Below are positions 14,232-21,731 of a stretch of DNA of 29,626 nucleotides, in pieces. Position 1 is the stretch's first letter; every line of letters begins with the position of its first letter. The stretch spans positions 1 to 29,626 of the forward strand of contig CAVINP010000013.1 in assembly GCA_963643985.1 (NCBI GenBank), in the 5' to 3' direction. This stretch comes from SFTH01 sp963643985 (lineage in GTDB: Bacteria; Bacillota; Clostridia; Christensenellales; Aristaeellaceae). The notes under the pieces are model-generated. The model was given only the letters and a program-made list of their open reading frames with translations, searched no databases and was not told where the DNA came from. Made by a program: the position numbers and the translations under genes.

Positions 14232-15575
14232 ATGGGTATCGAAGCAATCAAGAGCGCCATCAAGACCACGGTGGCCAAAATCAACGAGGCGCAGAATCGT
14301 CTCAATGCACTCTACACCGCAGAGAATCCCGCGGTTGACGAGATGAAGGAAATGCAGAACCAGATGGCCGCACTGCAGATGCAGTACGACGGCCTGCAGG
14401 CCAATCTGGCTGCCGAGGAAAAGAAGCAGAGCCGCAATCTTTCCAAGCTGAATGCGAGCATCGACAGCGTCAAGTCCGCCGGTGAGAAGTTCAAGTCTGT
14501 CGGCGATTTCATGAGCTGCGTGGCTCAGATGTCCAGCGGCGTGGTCGATCCGCGCATGGCCGAGTATGCATCCATTCGCTCCGCGGCTTCCGGTCAGAAC
14601 GTGACCACCGATGCCGAGGGCGGCTATCTGGTACCGCCGGATTACGCTGCCGAGCTGCTGAACGTGGCCAAGAGCGCGTCCATCCTGCTGCCCGAAGTGC
14701 AGCGCATTCCGATTGCCGGCAATCGCCTGATCGTGAACGAGCTGGAGCAGACCAGCCGCACCGATGGTAATCGCAACGGCGGTCTGCTGGCTTACTGGAC
14801 CGCGGAAGCTGCGGATTACACCGCCAGCAAGATGAAGTACAAGCAGAGCCAGACAGACCTGCACAAGCTGACCGGCCTGTGCTACGCGACCGAGGAAATG
14901 CTGGAAGATCTGCCGGCCATGTCCAGCTACATCTCCCAGAACTTTGCCGACGAGTTCTCCTTCAAGATCGATGACGCGATTCTCAACGGCACCGGCGATG
15001 GCATGCCGCTGGGCATTCTCGCCAACGGCGATACCGACGCCAAGAAGAACAAGGCGCTGATCACCATCGCCAAGGAATCCGGCCAGGCGGCTGCGACCGT
15101 GGTGCTCAACAACATCCTCAAGATGTTCAACGCCATGCCTGCCAGCAATCGCGCCAACGCCAAGTGGCTGATCAACCAGGACCTTGAAATCGTGCTGATG
15201 CAGTTGCTCATGGAAACCGGCTCCATCACCGGTCAGAGCAACGGCAGCTTCGGCGTGCCGCTGTATGTGCCTGCCGGCGGCCTGGCTTCCGCGCCCAACG
15301 GTATGCTGCTGGGTCGTCCGATCGTGCCGGTGGAGCAGTGTGCTGCGCTGGGCAGTGTGGGCGATATCGTGCTGGCCGATATGAGCCAGTATCGCTGGAT
15401 CGACAAGGGCGGCATCAATGCCGAGACGAGCGTGCATGTGAGATTCGTGCAGGATGAGCAGGCATTCAAGTTCACCTATCGCTGCGGCGGACGTCCGATC
15501 TGGAGCAATCCGATCTCTTCCTTCAAGGGCACGACCGAGCGCTCTGCGTACATCGCGCTGGCTGACCGCGCATAA
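14232..15575 (+). CDS. HK97-fold major capsid protein
   Basis: A 447-residue capsid precursor. Residues 1 to about 85 are predominantly coiled coil (KTTVAKINEAQNRLNALY) and correspond to the delta/scaffolding domain removed by the protease. The rest shows HK97 capsid features: GGYLVPPDYAAELLN near the E-loop/N-arm start, ATEEMLEDLPAMSSYISQNF in the spine helix region, ILNGTGDGMPLGI and WLINQDLEIVLMQL in the P and A domains. The start has GGAGG followed by 7 nt. Codon usage looks more host-adapted (C-ending codons) than in the neighbouring genes, consistent with high expression. Confidence 0.94.
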   Translation: MGIEAIKSAIKTTVAKINEAQNRLNALYTAENPAVDEMKEMQNQMAALQMQYDGLQANLAAEEKKQSRNLSKLNASIDSVKSAGEKFKSVGDFMSCVAQMSSGVVDPRMAEYASIRSAASGQNVTTDAEGGYLVPPDYAAELLNVAKSASILLPEVQRIPIAGNRLIVNELEQTSRTDGNRNGGLLAYWTAEAADYTASKMKYKQSQTDLHKLTGLCYATEEMLEDLPAMSSYISQNFADEFSFKIDDAILNGTGDGMPLGILANGDTDAKKNKALITIAKESGQAAATVVLNNILKMFNAMPASNRANAKWLINQDLEIVLMQLLMETGSITGQSNGSFGVPLYVPAGGLASAPNGMLLGRPIVPVEQCAALGSVGDIVLADMSQYRWIDKGGINAETSVHVRFVQDEQAFKFTYRCGGRPIWSNPISSFKGTTERSAYIALADRA

Positions 15576-15589
15576 GGTGGTGATGGCAT

Positions 15590-15853
15590 ATGGCGGATCT
15601 GAAGGGATTTAAGGAATTTGCGGTCACAACGGGTGCCGAGACGGATGCTCAGCTGCGCTTCTTCCTGGATGCTGCTGAATCCTTCATGCAGCGTGCCGGC
15701 GTGCCGTCTGATACGGATGATCCGCTGTATGACCTGTGTGCCTATCAGCTTGCCACGTACTTCTGCGACAATCGCAATCCGGCAACCGAAGTGAGGATCA
15801 GCAGCCTGCCGATGAATGTCCAAGGGCTGCTGCTGCAGCTGAGGACGCCGTAG
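15590..15853 (+). CDS. Head-tail connector, HK97 gp6-like
   Basis: An 87-residue helical protein (ADLKGFKEFAVTTGAETDAQ, then LYDLCAYQLATYFCDNRNPA) of the phage gp6-like connector family, which forms the ring beneath the portal. Size, helical content and position directly after the capsid gene all agree. AAGGTGG upstream of the ATG at 15590 serves as RBS. The C-terminal SLPMNVQGLLLQLR is a typical end for this family. Confidence 0.8.
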   Translation: MADLKGFKEFAVTTGAETDAQLRFFLDAAESFMQRAGVPSDTDDPLYDLCAYQLATYFCDNRNPATEVRISSLPMNVQGLLLQLRTP

Positions 15854-15870
15854 GAAGGATGTGAGAGAAG

Positions 15871-16215
15871 ATGGCACATGTGGATCCGGGGGAGTTGCAA
15901 TATGCAATTTCGATTGTTGTTCCTGCAAGAAAAGTCGATGCAAACGGACACTACGTGACCACTGAGTCGCTGATCAGCACGCGCGCTGCCGTCCGGGCGG
16001 TGAAATCGCAGGACGTGACGGAAAACGGTGCAGCCAGAATGCAGGAATCGCTGCAATTCATCCTCCGCTGGCGCAAGGGTCTGACGACCGACTGCGCGGT
16101 GGAATGGGAAGGCAAGCGATACGAGATCGACTATATCGATCCGGTACCGTGGGCCGGCAACTACATGCGCATCAAAGCTGTGAGCTATGATGCGGGAGTA
16201 GGGGGACAGGCCTAA
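15871..16215 (+). CDS. Head-closure/adaptor protein, SPP1 gp16-like
   Basis: A 114-residue beta-rich protein (LQYAISIVVPARKVDANGHY, RAAVRAVKSQDVTENGAA, LQFILRWRKGL, YEIDYIDP) matching the head-tail adaptor family that seals the connector and contacts the tail. It is adjacent to and followed immediately by the gp10-like gene (start at 16216). Together with the genes at 15590, 16216 and 16730 it forms the standard four-gene neck module. Confidence 0.85.
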   Translation: MAHVDPGELQYAISIVVPARKVDANGHYVTTESLISTRAAVRAVKSQDVTENGAARMQESLQFILRWRKGLTTDCAVEWEGKRYEIDYIDPVPWAGNYMRIKAVSYDAGVGGQA

Positions 16216-16605
16216 ATGGGACGGATCAATATGAGCGTGGATGCCGTGGGCATGGATGAGATCATAAAGAAACTGGACATGATGGACATGCTGGGCGCGC
16301 GTGCCAAGGAAGCGCTGGTCAAGGGTGCGGAGGTTGTGCTCAGAGAAGCACGGCAAAACGCACCTGTACGCAGCGGAAAGCTGAAAAAGGCGCTCAAGGT
16401 CGGCAAGCGTGCCAAGACCGGCAATTACTATGCGGTCGAGGTGGGTGCTTTTTACAATGAAGCACCGCATGCGCATCTGGTGGAGCATGGTCACGGCGGA
16501 CCGCATGCCGCGCCTGAGCATCCGTTTCTGGCACCGGCTGCGGAAGCCACCGCGGATGAAGTGACGGAAACGGTGATGGCGGAGCTAATGAAGCTGCTGG
16601 ACTAA
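16216..16605 (+). CDS. HK97 gp10-like tail/neck protein
   Basis: A 129-residue protein starting right after the previous stop. The motif APVRSGKLKKAL (about residues 51-62) followed by YYAVEVGAFYNEAPHAHLVE and HPFLAPAAEA is the signature of the HK97 gp10 family, a component of the neck and tail completion. The sequence is complete and unmodified; its stop lies one base before repeat C copy 2. Confidence 0.88.
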   Translation: MGRINMSVDAVGMDEIIKKLDMMDMLGARAKEALVKGAEVVLREARQNAPVRSGKLKKALKVGKRAKTGNYYAVEVGAFYNEAPHAHLVEHGHGGPHAAPEHPFLAPAAEATADEVTETVMAELMKLLD

Positions 16606-16606
16606 C

Positions 16607-16709
16607 GCACCGGAGACTTCGCAAAGCGAAGTTCCGGCAGCGAATGCGCATCCTTCGGATGCCAGCGTTCCGCTGGTCGCGCCACCGAAGGAGAAGACGC
16701 GACTGCTAT
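16607..16709 (+). repeat. Repeat C, copy 2
   Basis: Hairpin 1: CCGGA/TCCGG enclosing ACTTCGC-AAA-GCGAAGT. Hairpin 2: GCATCC-TTC-GGATGC within CAGCG...CGCTG. Hairpin 3: GTCGCG...CGCGAC. It starts right after the gp10-like stop and ends at CGCGACTGCTAT, a few bases before the next RBS. Confidence 0.85.
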
Positions 16710-16729
16710 TGCAGACGGAGGAATGGAAG

Positions 16730-17086
16730 ATGACGATATATCAGAGAATGCAGCAGGTGTTTGAGGACGCGGGTGTGCCGGGCTTTTTGCAGGGCTGGCA
16801 AGCAACGGCCGAATATCCGCAGATACCGGATATATTCGCGGCGTATATCGTCAATGCCGAAGCGCCGATGCTGTGCGCGGACGATATGCCGATTATCGGC
16901 AGCACATCTCTAGCGCTGCACGTATACGGCAAAACGGACGTATCCGCCGCCGTGGCCAGGATCAAGACCGCACTGCTGGATGAAGATTTCATGATTTCGA
17001 ATCAGCGTGATTTGGACGATGTCCGCAACGGCGATTACATTTACCACAGGAAAATGGATCTGACATTTATTGAGTTTGGAGGTTGA
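16730..17086 (+). CDS. Tail terminator/completion protein
   Basis: A 118-residue protein. ATG at 16730 is chosen because GGAGG at 16717-16721 fits it; the frame is also open to a TTG at 16709, which lies in repeat C. The mixed alpha/beta sequence (MTIYQRMQQVFEDAGVPGFL, IIGSTSLALHVYGKTD, HRKMDLTFIEFGG) and its place between gp10 and the major tail protein indicate the tail terminator/completion role (lambda gpU/HK97 type). Assignment relies on position more than on sequence motifs. Confidence 0.65.
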   Translation: MTIYQRMQQVFEDAGVPGFLQGWQATAEYPQIPDIFAAYIVNAEAPMLCADDMPIIGSTSLALHVYGKTDVSAAVARIKTALLDEDFMISNQRDLDDVRNGDYIYHRKMDLTFIEFGG

Positions 17087-17091
17087 TTGAT

Positions 17092-17694
17092 ATGGCAAGT
17101 ACTGCAATGAAAAAGCAGGGCATCCTGGTCGGCTGCCGTGACGTGGTCTTCGCAAAGATGACCGAGGACATCGCGACCGGCACGACCTACGCGGATGAGA
17201 TTTTCTCCGCGCCGGGCGTAATTGAAATTGCGCTGACGGCGCAGAACACCAATGAAAAGCTGGGCGCGGATGATATTCCGATCTACGATGTCATCGCGTC
17301 CCTGGACGGCTTTGACGTAAGCATGACGCTCGCCAGCCTGGGCCCGGATGGCAAGGCGTATCTGCTGGGATCCACGCAGGACACCAACGGCGTACTGCTC
17401 GAGGCCAGCGACGATGATGCGCCGTATGTGGCCATGGGCTTTAAGACCGCGCGCTCGGACGGCACGGATGACTACATCTGGCTGTACAAGGGCAAGTTCA
17501 CTCAGGGCGACAACACCTATCACACCAAGGAGCAGGGCACGGTCAACTGGCAGACGCCCGCGCTGACCGGCACTTTCATGCCGCGCATCTCGGACAGCCG
17601 TCTGCGCGCCAGCGTGAACACCGGCGAGGAGAAGGCCGCGACGATTATCAAGACCTTCTTCGACAAGGTGTACGAGAGCACCACCACCGCCTGA
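17092..17694 (+). CDS. Major tail tube protein
   Basis: A 200-residue protein. ATG at 17092 has TGGAGGT eight bases upstream. The sequence (AMKKQGILVGCRDVVFAKMT, NTNEKLGADDIPIYDVIASL, VAMGFKTARSDGTDDYIWLY) is characteristic of phi13-type major tail proteins that stack as hexamers to form the tube. It is followed at once by an intrinsic terminator, as is usual for this highly expressed gene. Codon use is enriched for C-ending codons like the capsid gene. Confidence 0.9.
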   Translation: MASTAMKKQGILVGCRDVVFAKMTEDIATGTTYADEIFSAPGVIEIALTAQNTNEKLGADDIPIYDVIASLDGFDVSMTLASLGPDGKAYLLGSTQDTNGVLLEASDDDAPYVAMGFKTARSDGTDDYIWLYKGKFTQGDNTYHTKEQGTVNWQTPALTGTFMPRISDSRLRASVNTGEEKAATIIKTFFDKVYESTTTA

Positions 17695-17706
17695 TGAATG
17701 GCAAAT

Positions 17707-17740
17707 GGGCTGTCTCATATCGAGGCAGCCCGCTATTTTT
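17707..17740 (+). terminator. Terminator after major tail protein
   Basis: Stem GGGCTGTCT (17707-17715) with AGGCAGCCC (17723-17731), one G-U pair, followed by a T-run at 17736-17740. It would lower transcription of the tail chaperone and tail-tip genes relative to the tube gene. Confidence 0.75.
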
Positions 17741-17758
17741 GTATATGGACGGGGAACG

Positions 17759-17807
17759 AACCCCTCCACCGCAAGCGGTCCCCCTCCCCTTTCAGGGGAG
17801 GCATGGG
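17759..17807 (+). repeat. Repeat A, copy 8
   Basis: Full copy with hairpin ACCGC-AA-GCGGT, between the terminator and the tail chaperone gene. With the terminator it accounts for the whole 150-bp gap. Confidence 0.88.
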
Positions 17808-17844
17808 CTACGGCAGGATGGCAAGGCGAGAATAGGAGATCAGG

Positions 17845-18186
17845 ATGATACAGATCGCATTGATTGTGAGCGGCAAGGAACAGATATATCGTGCCGCGGG
17901 AATGAATCTCAAGAACAGCCTGACGGCCTACGAGCTGTACAAGGAGTACAGCCAGGCGGAAGGCGATTTCAGCGATGAGCTGATCGAGAAGTGCCTGCTG
18001 TTTGTGACGGGCATCTTCGGCGGGGCGTTTACTCGGGAGCAGCTGCTGGAAGGCTACAAGGGCAGTGCGTTTATACTGTTCCCGAACATGCTGCGCGCCT
18101 GCGTTTCCTACGTGAATGAGGAAATCGTAAATTTTCCCGAACCGGCGACGGCGCCGGAGATGAAGACGAAGAGGACGAAGAGCTGA
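17845..18186 (+). CDS. Tail assembly chaperone (gpG-like, zero-frame product)
   Basis: A 113-residue helical protein with AGGAG at 17834-17838. It lies between the tube gene and the tail-tip genes, as expected for lambda gpG-like chaperones that bind the tape measure. The main body (LIVSGKEQIYRAAGMNLKNS, ELYKEYSQAEGDFSDELIEK, FGGAFTREQLLEGYKGSAF) is helical and acidic. The C-terminus after the frameshift site (residues 98-113) is short, basic and probably non-functional, the usual state when most of the gene is conserved for frameshifting. Confidence 0.85.
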   Translation: MIQIALIVSGKEQIYRAAGMNLKNSLTAYELYKEYSQAEGDFSDELIEKCLLFVTGIFGGAFTREQLLEGYKGSAFILFPNMLRACVSYVNEEIVNFPEPATAPEMKTKRTKS

Positions 18187-18413
18187 CACCGGAGGATTTT
18201 CTGCTGAGCATCTATGCGGCGATGCTCAAGTGCGGCATACCGATGAGCGACGCGGATGAGACGGAGCTGCACCGGTATCTGCGGGTGCTGCAATTCAATT
18301 CCAAGCGCGACAAGGAAAACAAGAAAAACGAAAAGGCAAGCACGGTCACGAGGCAGGATGGTAAGGGCAACGTGATCGAGCTTCGGCGAGGGACGATAGA
18401 TGAGTTCTGGTAA
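17845..18413 (+). CDS. Frameshifted tail chaperone (gpGT-like, -1 product)
   Basis: Ribosomes that slip back one base at 18129-18135 produce a 189-residue fusion: 97 zero-frame residues then 92 residues in the -1 frame. The second part begins with an acidic linker (GDGAGDEDEEDEELTPEDF) followed by LLSIYAAMLKCGIPMSDADE and ends IELRRGTIDEFW, typical of gpT-like domains. The -1 frame is open from the slip site to 18411, with no independent RBS at its only ATG (18222). In lambda and relatives this fusion carries the tube subunit to the tape measure. The site and hairpin are described separately. Confidence 0.82.
18129..18157 (+). promoter_or_regulatory. -1 programmed frameshift site and stimulatory hairpin
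   Basis: The heptamer A-AAT-TTT (18129-18135) fits the X-XXY-YYZ rule in the gpG frame. A perfect hairpin CCGGCG-ACGG-CGCCGG (18142-18157) begins six bases downstream, the spacing seen in known stimulators. Confidence 0.85.
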
Positions 18414-18573
18414 AAAGACGAAACCCTCCACCAAAAGCAGCGTGAGGGCTGTGCCGGAAAAGGCATCTGAGTGCGAGATCTTCAAGTGGTACAAGGTGTG
18501 CGTGTGGGCAATTTTTACCGGAACGGGCTGGTTTTGTTCGATGCCGGTATGCTGGAGGGAAATGAATAAATGA
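18400..18573 (+). CDS. Small membrane-like protein (57 aa)
   Basis: A 57-residue ORF with GAGGG at 18388-18392. Its start overlaps the end of gpT (ATG at 18400, gpT stop at 18411), and its stop overlaps the next start as ATGA (18570-18573), so it is part of the translational relay. The N-terminus is basic (MSSGKKTKPSTKSSVRAV); the C-terminal half has a Trp/Cys-rich hydrophobic segment (WYKVCVWAIFTGTGWFC). No family recognised. It stands where the tape measure normally is. Confidence 0.55.
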   Translation: MSSGKKTKPSTKSSVRAVPEKASECEIFKWYKVCVWAIFTGTGWFCSMPVCWREMNK

Positions 18574-19313
18574 ATGACTGGTTTACGTGGAATGGCACGG
18601 ATTGCCGCGAATACGGCATAAGGGCCGTAGAGCTGCCGCCGATCAGCTTCGCCAAGGAGCGCGTGACATGGAAGGACATTGCCGGCCGCAGCGGCTCCCT
18701 GGCGCTGCTGGAGGGTGATAGCGTGTATGAGGATCTGACGTTTAAGTGCATCTGCCGCGTGGAGGATACCGCGAATCTGAGCGCGATCGGGGCATGGCTG
18801 AACGGATCCGGCAATGTGTGCTTTGCCAGCCGCCCGGAAGGGTATTACAAGGGCCGGATCAGCGCGGCGATTGAGTGGGATAAGATCACGCAGGGACACA
18901 AACACCGGGAATTTACGGTGACCTGGCGGTGCGTACCGTTCTGCTATCTGAACAATGCACCGGCGATCACTGTGCCGGCCAGCGCGATGGCCGAGGGCGG
19001 ATATGCGATTGCCAATCCCGGTACGGCAGCGAGTCAGCCTAAGATGACGATCGTGGGCAGCGGTGACTTTACGGTGAGCTTCGGCGGACAGATGGTGTTG
19101 CTGACCAATGTGACGGATGGTATTGTGCTGGATTCGGAACTTATGGATGCGCTGAATGTGGCGGAAACGCAGCTGCTTAACGATCAGATGAGCGGCGATT
19201 TTTTCGAGATCCAGCCCGGAACGAGCACGCTGAGCTGGGAAGCGTATGAAGAGAATGATAATGCGGGAAGCGTGACCAGCATAACGATATTGCCCAGATG
19301 GCGGAACAGGTGA
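18570..19313 (+). CDS. Distal tail protein (Dit-like)
   Basis: A 247-residue protein with GGAGGG at 18554-18559. The N-terminal part (MNDWFTWNGTDCREYGIRAV, YEDLTFKCICRVEDTANLSA, CFASRPEGYYKGRISAAIEW, FTVTWRCVPFCYLN) is the ring-forming domain typical of Dit proteins, and the C-terminal part is a beta-sandwich (galectin-like) with QPGTSTLSWEAYEENDNAGS. Dit hexamers form the hub between tail tube and tip. Unusually, the gene precedes rather than follows the tape measure here. Confidence 0.8.
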   Translation: MNDWFTWNGTDCREYGIRAVELPPISFAKERVTWKDIAGRSGSLALLEGDSVYEDLTFKCICRVEDTANLSAIGAWLNGSGNVCFASRPEGYYKGRISAAIEWDKITQGHKHREFTVTWRCVPFCYLNNAPAITVPASAMAEGGYAIANPGTAASQPKMTIVGSGDFTVSFGGQMVLLTNVTDGIVLDSELMDALNVAETQLLNDQMSGDFFEIQPGTSTLSWEAYEENDNAGSVTSITILPRWRNR

Positions 19314-19319
19314 TGAGAA

Positions 19320-21716
19320 ATGGCAATTTGTGTGTATGAGCAGGGATGCACGGATTTTTCGACCAATGGTCTGGGTCTGCTCACGCCGACGGAATGCACG
19401 GTAACGGAAGAGCTCAACGGGGCCTGGGAAGTAAAGCTGGTGCAGCCGATTGACAGCACCAATCGCTGGGCGCAGCTGTATGCCGGGGCGATTGTGAAGG
19501 TGCCGGTGCCGGTGCGCGACAATCCGGCCTATGATTACGTTGATACGACGGATACGAGCATTGAGCGCAAGATCTATATCGTGAACAAGAAGGCCGCGAA
19601 CACCTATGCCAAGGCATCGACGAAGGCCGACAAATATTCCAAGCTTAAAAAAAGTGCCGAGGTTGTGCTGCTGGATACGCCCAAGAGCGGCTGGTACAAG
19701 GTGTGCGTGGTGCAGGGCGGCCAGGTCTGCTATGTGCAGAGCAAGAGCTTTAAGTACAGCCGCAGTCAGACGGAAACGGTGTCGGGCGGCAAGGTCGTCG
19801 GCGCGCGCGTGATCGGCGGCGCACAGAGCAGCGAGCAGCTGTTTCGGGTGTATTCGGTGGAAACGAACAGTGACGACGGCACGGTGACGGCAAAGGCGCG
19901 GCATATCTTTTACGATCTGATGCACGATGTGGTCGCCAAAGATTATGCACCGGAGAACGTGAACTTCAAGGATGCCTGCGAGACGGTGTTCGCCGGGCGC
20001 AGCCTGGCCGAGAGCGACAGCTTTGAAATGGCGGTGCTGGGATACGGCGAGACGGCCAAGACGGTCGTCGGCGGCGAGTATGGCTGGGGCAATCCCACGG
20101 AGGCGCTGCTGGACAGTGATGACGGGCTGATCGCCCAGGCCGGCGCGGTACTGGTGCGCGATAACTTCAGCATCTGTATTATTCCGGACGAGAAGCGCGC
20201 GTCGGGCGTATCGATCCGGCGCGGCAAGCAGTTGAGCAGCGTCAAGGCCACGGTCAGCATGGACGATGTGGTGACGCGCATTATTCCGGTCGGGAAGAAT
20301 GCCAAGGACAAGGATCTGTTTATCGACGAAATGTATGTGGATTCGCCGTACATCAACGATTATCCGTCGCCGCTGGTAAAGAAGATCGATTATGACGTGA
20401 AGGTTGCCGACAAGGACGTGGACAACGTCAAGGTGTTCAAGAAGGAATCCGAAGCGAAGGCAAAACTGAAGAAACTGGCGCAGGCGGATTTCGATGCCGG
20501 CTGCGATGCGGTGGAGTACGGGCTGACGGTGGATTTCGTGCCGCTGGAGAATACAGCCGAATACGCTGCGTACAAGGACCTGCAGACGCTGTTTCTGGGC
20601 GATACGGCTCGCGTGATCGACAGCGTGGTGGGCGTGGACGCGACGGTCCGGATGACCGGATATGAGTGGGATGCGCTGAGCAAGCGCTACAGCAAGGTCA
20701 CGCTGGGCGAGGTTGAGAGCAGCGAAAGAACGGTTTCCGGCAGCTCGATTTCATCCGGCAGCGTATCGGGCAGCAAGCTGATCCGCGGATCGGTGAGCGG
20801 TGATGTGCTTCGGACGGCTTCGATTCAGTATGCCAAGATCGGCACGGCGGCGATTGAGCAGCTGGCCGCGGATGCGATCACGGCCGTGGTCGGACGGTTT
20901 AACGAGATCAGCGCCGGCAGCATTACGACCGATGAGATGTATGCGGCGTATGCCAAGATGGAGACGCTGGTCGCCAAGCAGATTACGAGCGAGACGATCT
21001 CGACCGACGAACTGGCTGCGGAGCTGGCGCGGATCCAAGTGCTGATTGCCGGCACGGCCTCATTTGACAAGGCCACGATCCAGCATCTGGTGGCCAACGC
21101 AATGAACTTAAAGTACGGCGTTGCCGGCAAGCTGTTTATTACCAATCTGGCGGTGGATTATGCGCAGATGGTGTCGGCGACCATCGGCAATCTGGTGATC
21201 AAGGCCAGTGACGGAGTATATTATCAGATCGATGTGAATTCAGACGGCACGGTGTCTGCCACGAAGACGGAGCCGACGGATGCGGAAAAGGAACAGGGCT
21301 ATACGAGCGACAACCGGGTGATTGTGGAATCGCAGGTGACGGCTTCGGAGCTGAACACCACGAACCTGTTTGCCACGTATGCGCTGGTCAATGAGATCGA
21401 GGCGGACATGATCGATGTGGACGCGCTCTTTGCGCGCTCGGCGTTCATCGATGCGCTGTATACCAGCAAGATCTACAGCGGCAAGAGCATTCAGATGATT
21501 GTCGGCGATCTGCAGTATCTGGATGTGCGCGAGGACGGCACGCATATGCGCTCAAGGGACAGCGACAACGAGATGCTGCTCAACAGCGAGGGCGTGCAGA
21601 TCAAGATGGGCACAAGGGTCTATTCGAAATTTGCCGCCAACTATGTGCAGTTCGGTGCGTATCAACTGAGAAAGAGCTCGGACGGCGGGTTGGTGTTCAA
21701 ACTGGCGGAAGAGTAA
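19320..21716 (+). CDS. Tail-associated protein (prophage tail endopeptidase-like) with SH3-like insert
   Basis: A 798-residue tail-tip protein whose N-terminal region (CTDFSTNGLGLLTPTECTVTE, GAWEVKLVQPIDSTNRWAQ) and middle (VYSVETNSDDGTVTAKARHIF, then ITTDEMYAAYAKMETLVAKQ) match the gp27-like/Prophage_tail family located at the tail tip, often carrying peptidase or fibre functions. Residues about 84-150 (KIYIVNKKAANTYAKASTKA, SGWYKVCVVQGGQVCYVQSK) look like an inserted bacterial SH3-like domain, which usually binds cell-wall peptides. The C-terminal third is a series of helical and beta repeats, probably a fibre stalk (QLAADAITAVVGRFNEISAG). The start follows the Dit gene directly. Confidence 0.75.
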   Translation: MAICVYEQGCTDFSTNGLGLLTPTECTVTEELNGAWEVKLVQPIDSTNRWAQLYAGAIVKVPVPVRDNPAYDYVDTTDTSIERKIYIVNKKAANTYAKASTKADKYSKLKKSAEVVLLDTPKSGWYKVCVVQGGQVCYVQSKSFKYSRSQTETVSGGKVVGARVIGGAQSSEQLFRVYSVETNSDDGTVTAKARHIFYDLMHDVVAKDYAPENVNFKDACETVFAGRSLAESDSFEMAVLGYGETAKTVVGGEYGWGNPTEALLDSDDGLIAQAGAVLVRDNFSICIIPDEKRASGVSIRRGKQLSSVKATVSMDDVVTRIIPVGKNAKDKDLFIDEMYVDSPYINDYPSPLVKKIDYDVKVADKDVDNVKVFKKESEAKAKLKKLAQADFDAGCDAVEYGLTVDFVPLENTAEYAAYKDLQTLFLGDTARVIDSVVGVDATVRMTGYEWDALSKRYSKVTLGEVESSERTVSGSSISSGSVSGSKLIRGSVSGDVLRTASIQYAKIGTAAIEQLAADAITAVVGRFNEISAGSITTDEMYAAYAKMETLVAKQITSETISTDELAAELARIQVLIAGTASFDKATIQHLVANAMNLKYGVAGKLFITNLAVDYAQMVSATIGNLVIKASDGVYYQIDVNSDGTVSATKTEPTDAEKEQGYTSDNRVIVESQVTASELNTTNLFATYALVNEIEADMIDVDALFARSAFIDALYTSKIYSGKSIQMIVGDLQYLDVREDGTHMRSRDSDNEMLLNSEGVQIKMGTRVYSKFAANYVQFGAYQLRKSSDGGLVFKLAEE

Positions 21717-21731
21717 AGGAAGTGATGGCAA

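Noticed and set aside
14001..15437. Minus-strand open frame over capsid gene (478 codons)
   Set aside because: It overlaps the capsid and protease genes with no RBS or known domain.
17694..17978. ORF beginning at the end of the tail tube gene
   Set aside because: It runs through the terminator and repeat A copy 8 and into the chaperone in another frame; no RBS fits.
18222..18413. Independent start for gpT at ATG 18222
   Set aside because: No RBS; frame is open far upstream; the slippery site and hairpin explain expression better.
18108..19925. Minus-strand open frame of 605 codons
   Set aside because: Opposite three well-supported tail genes; no homology recognised; shadow of high-GC codon usage.
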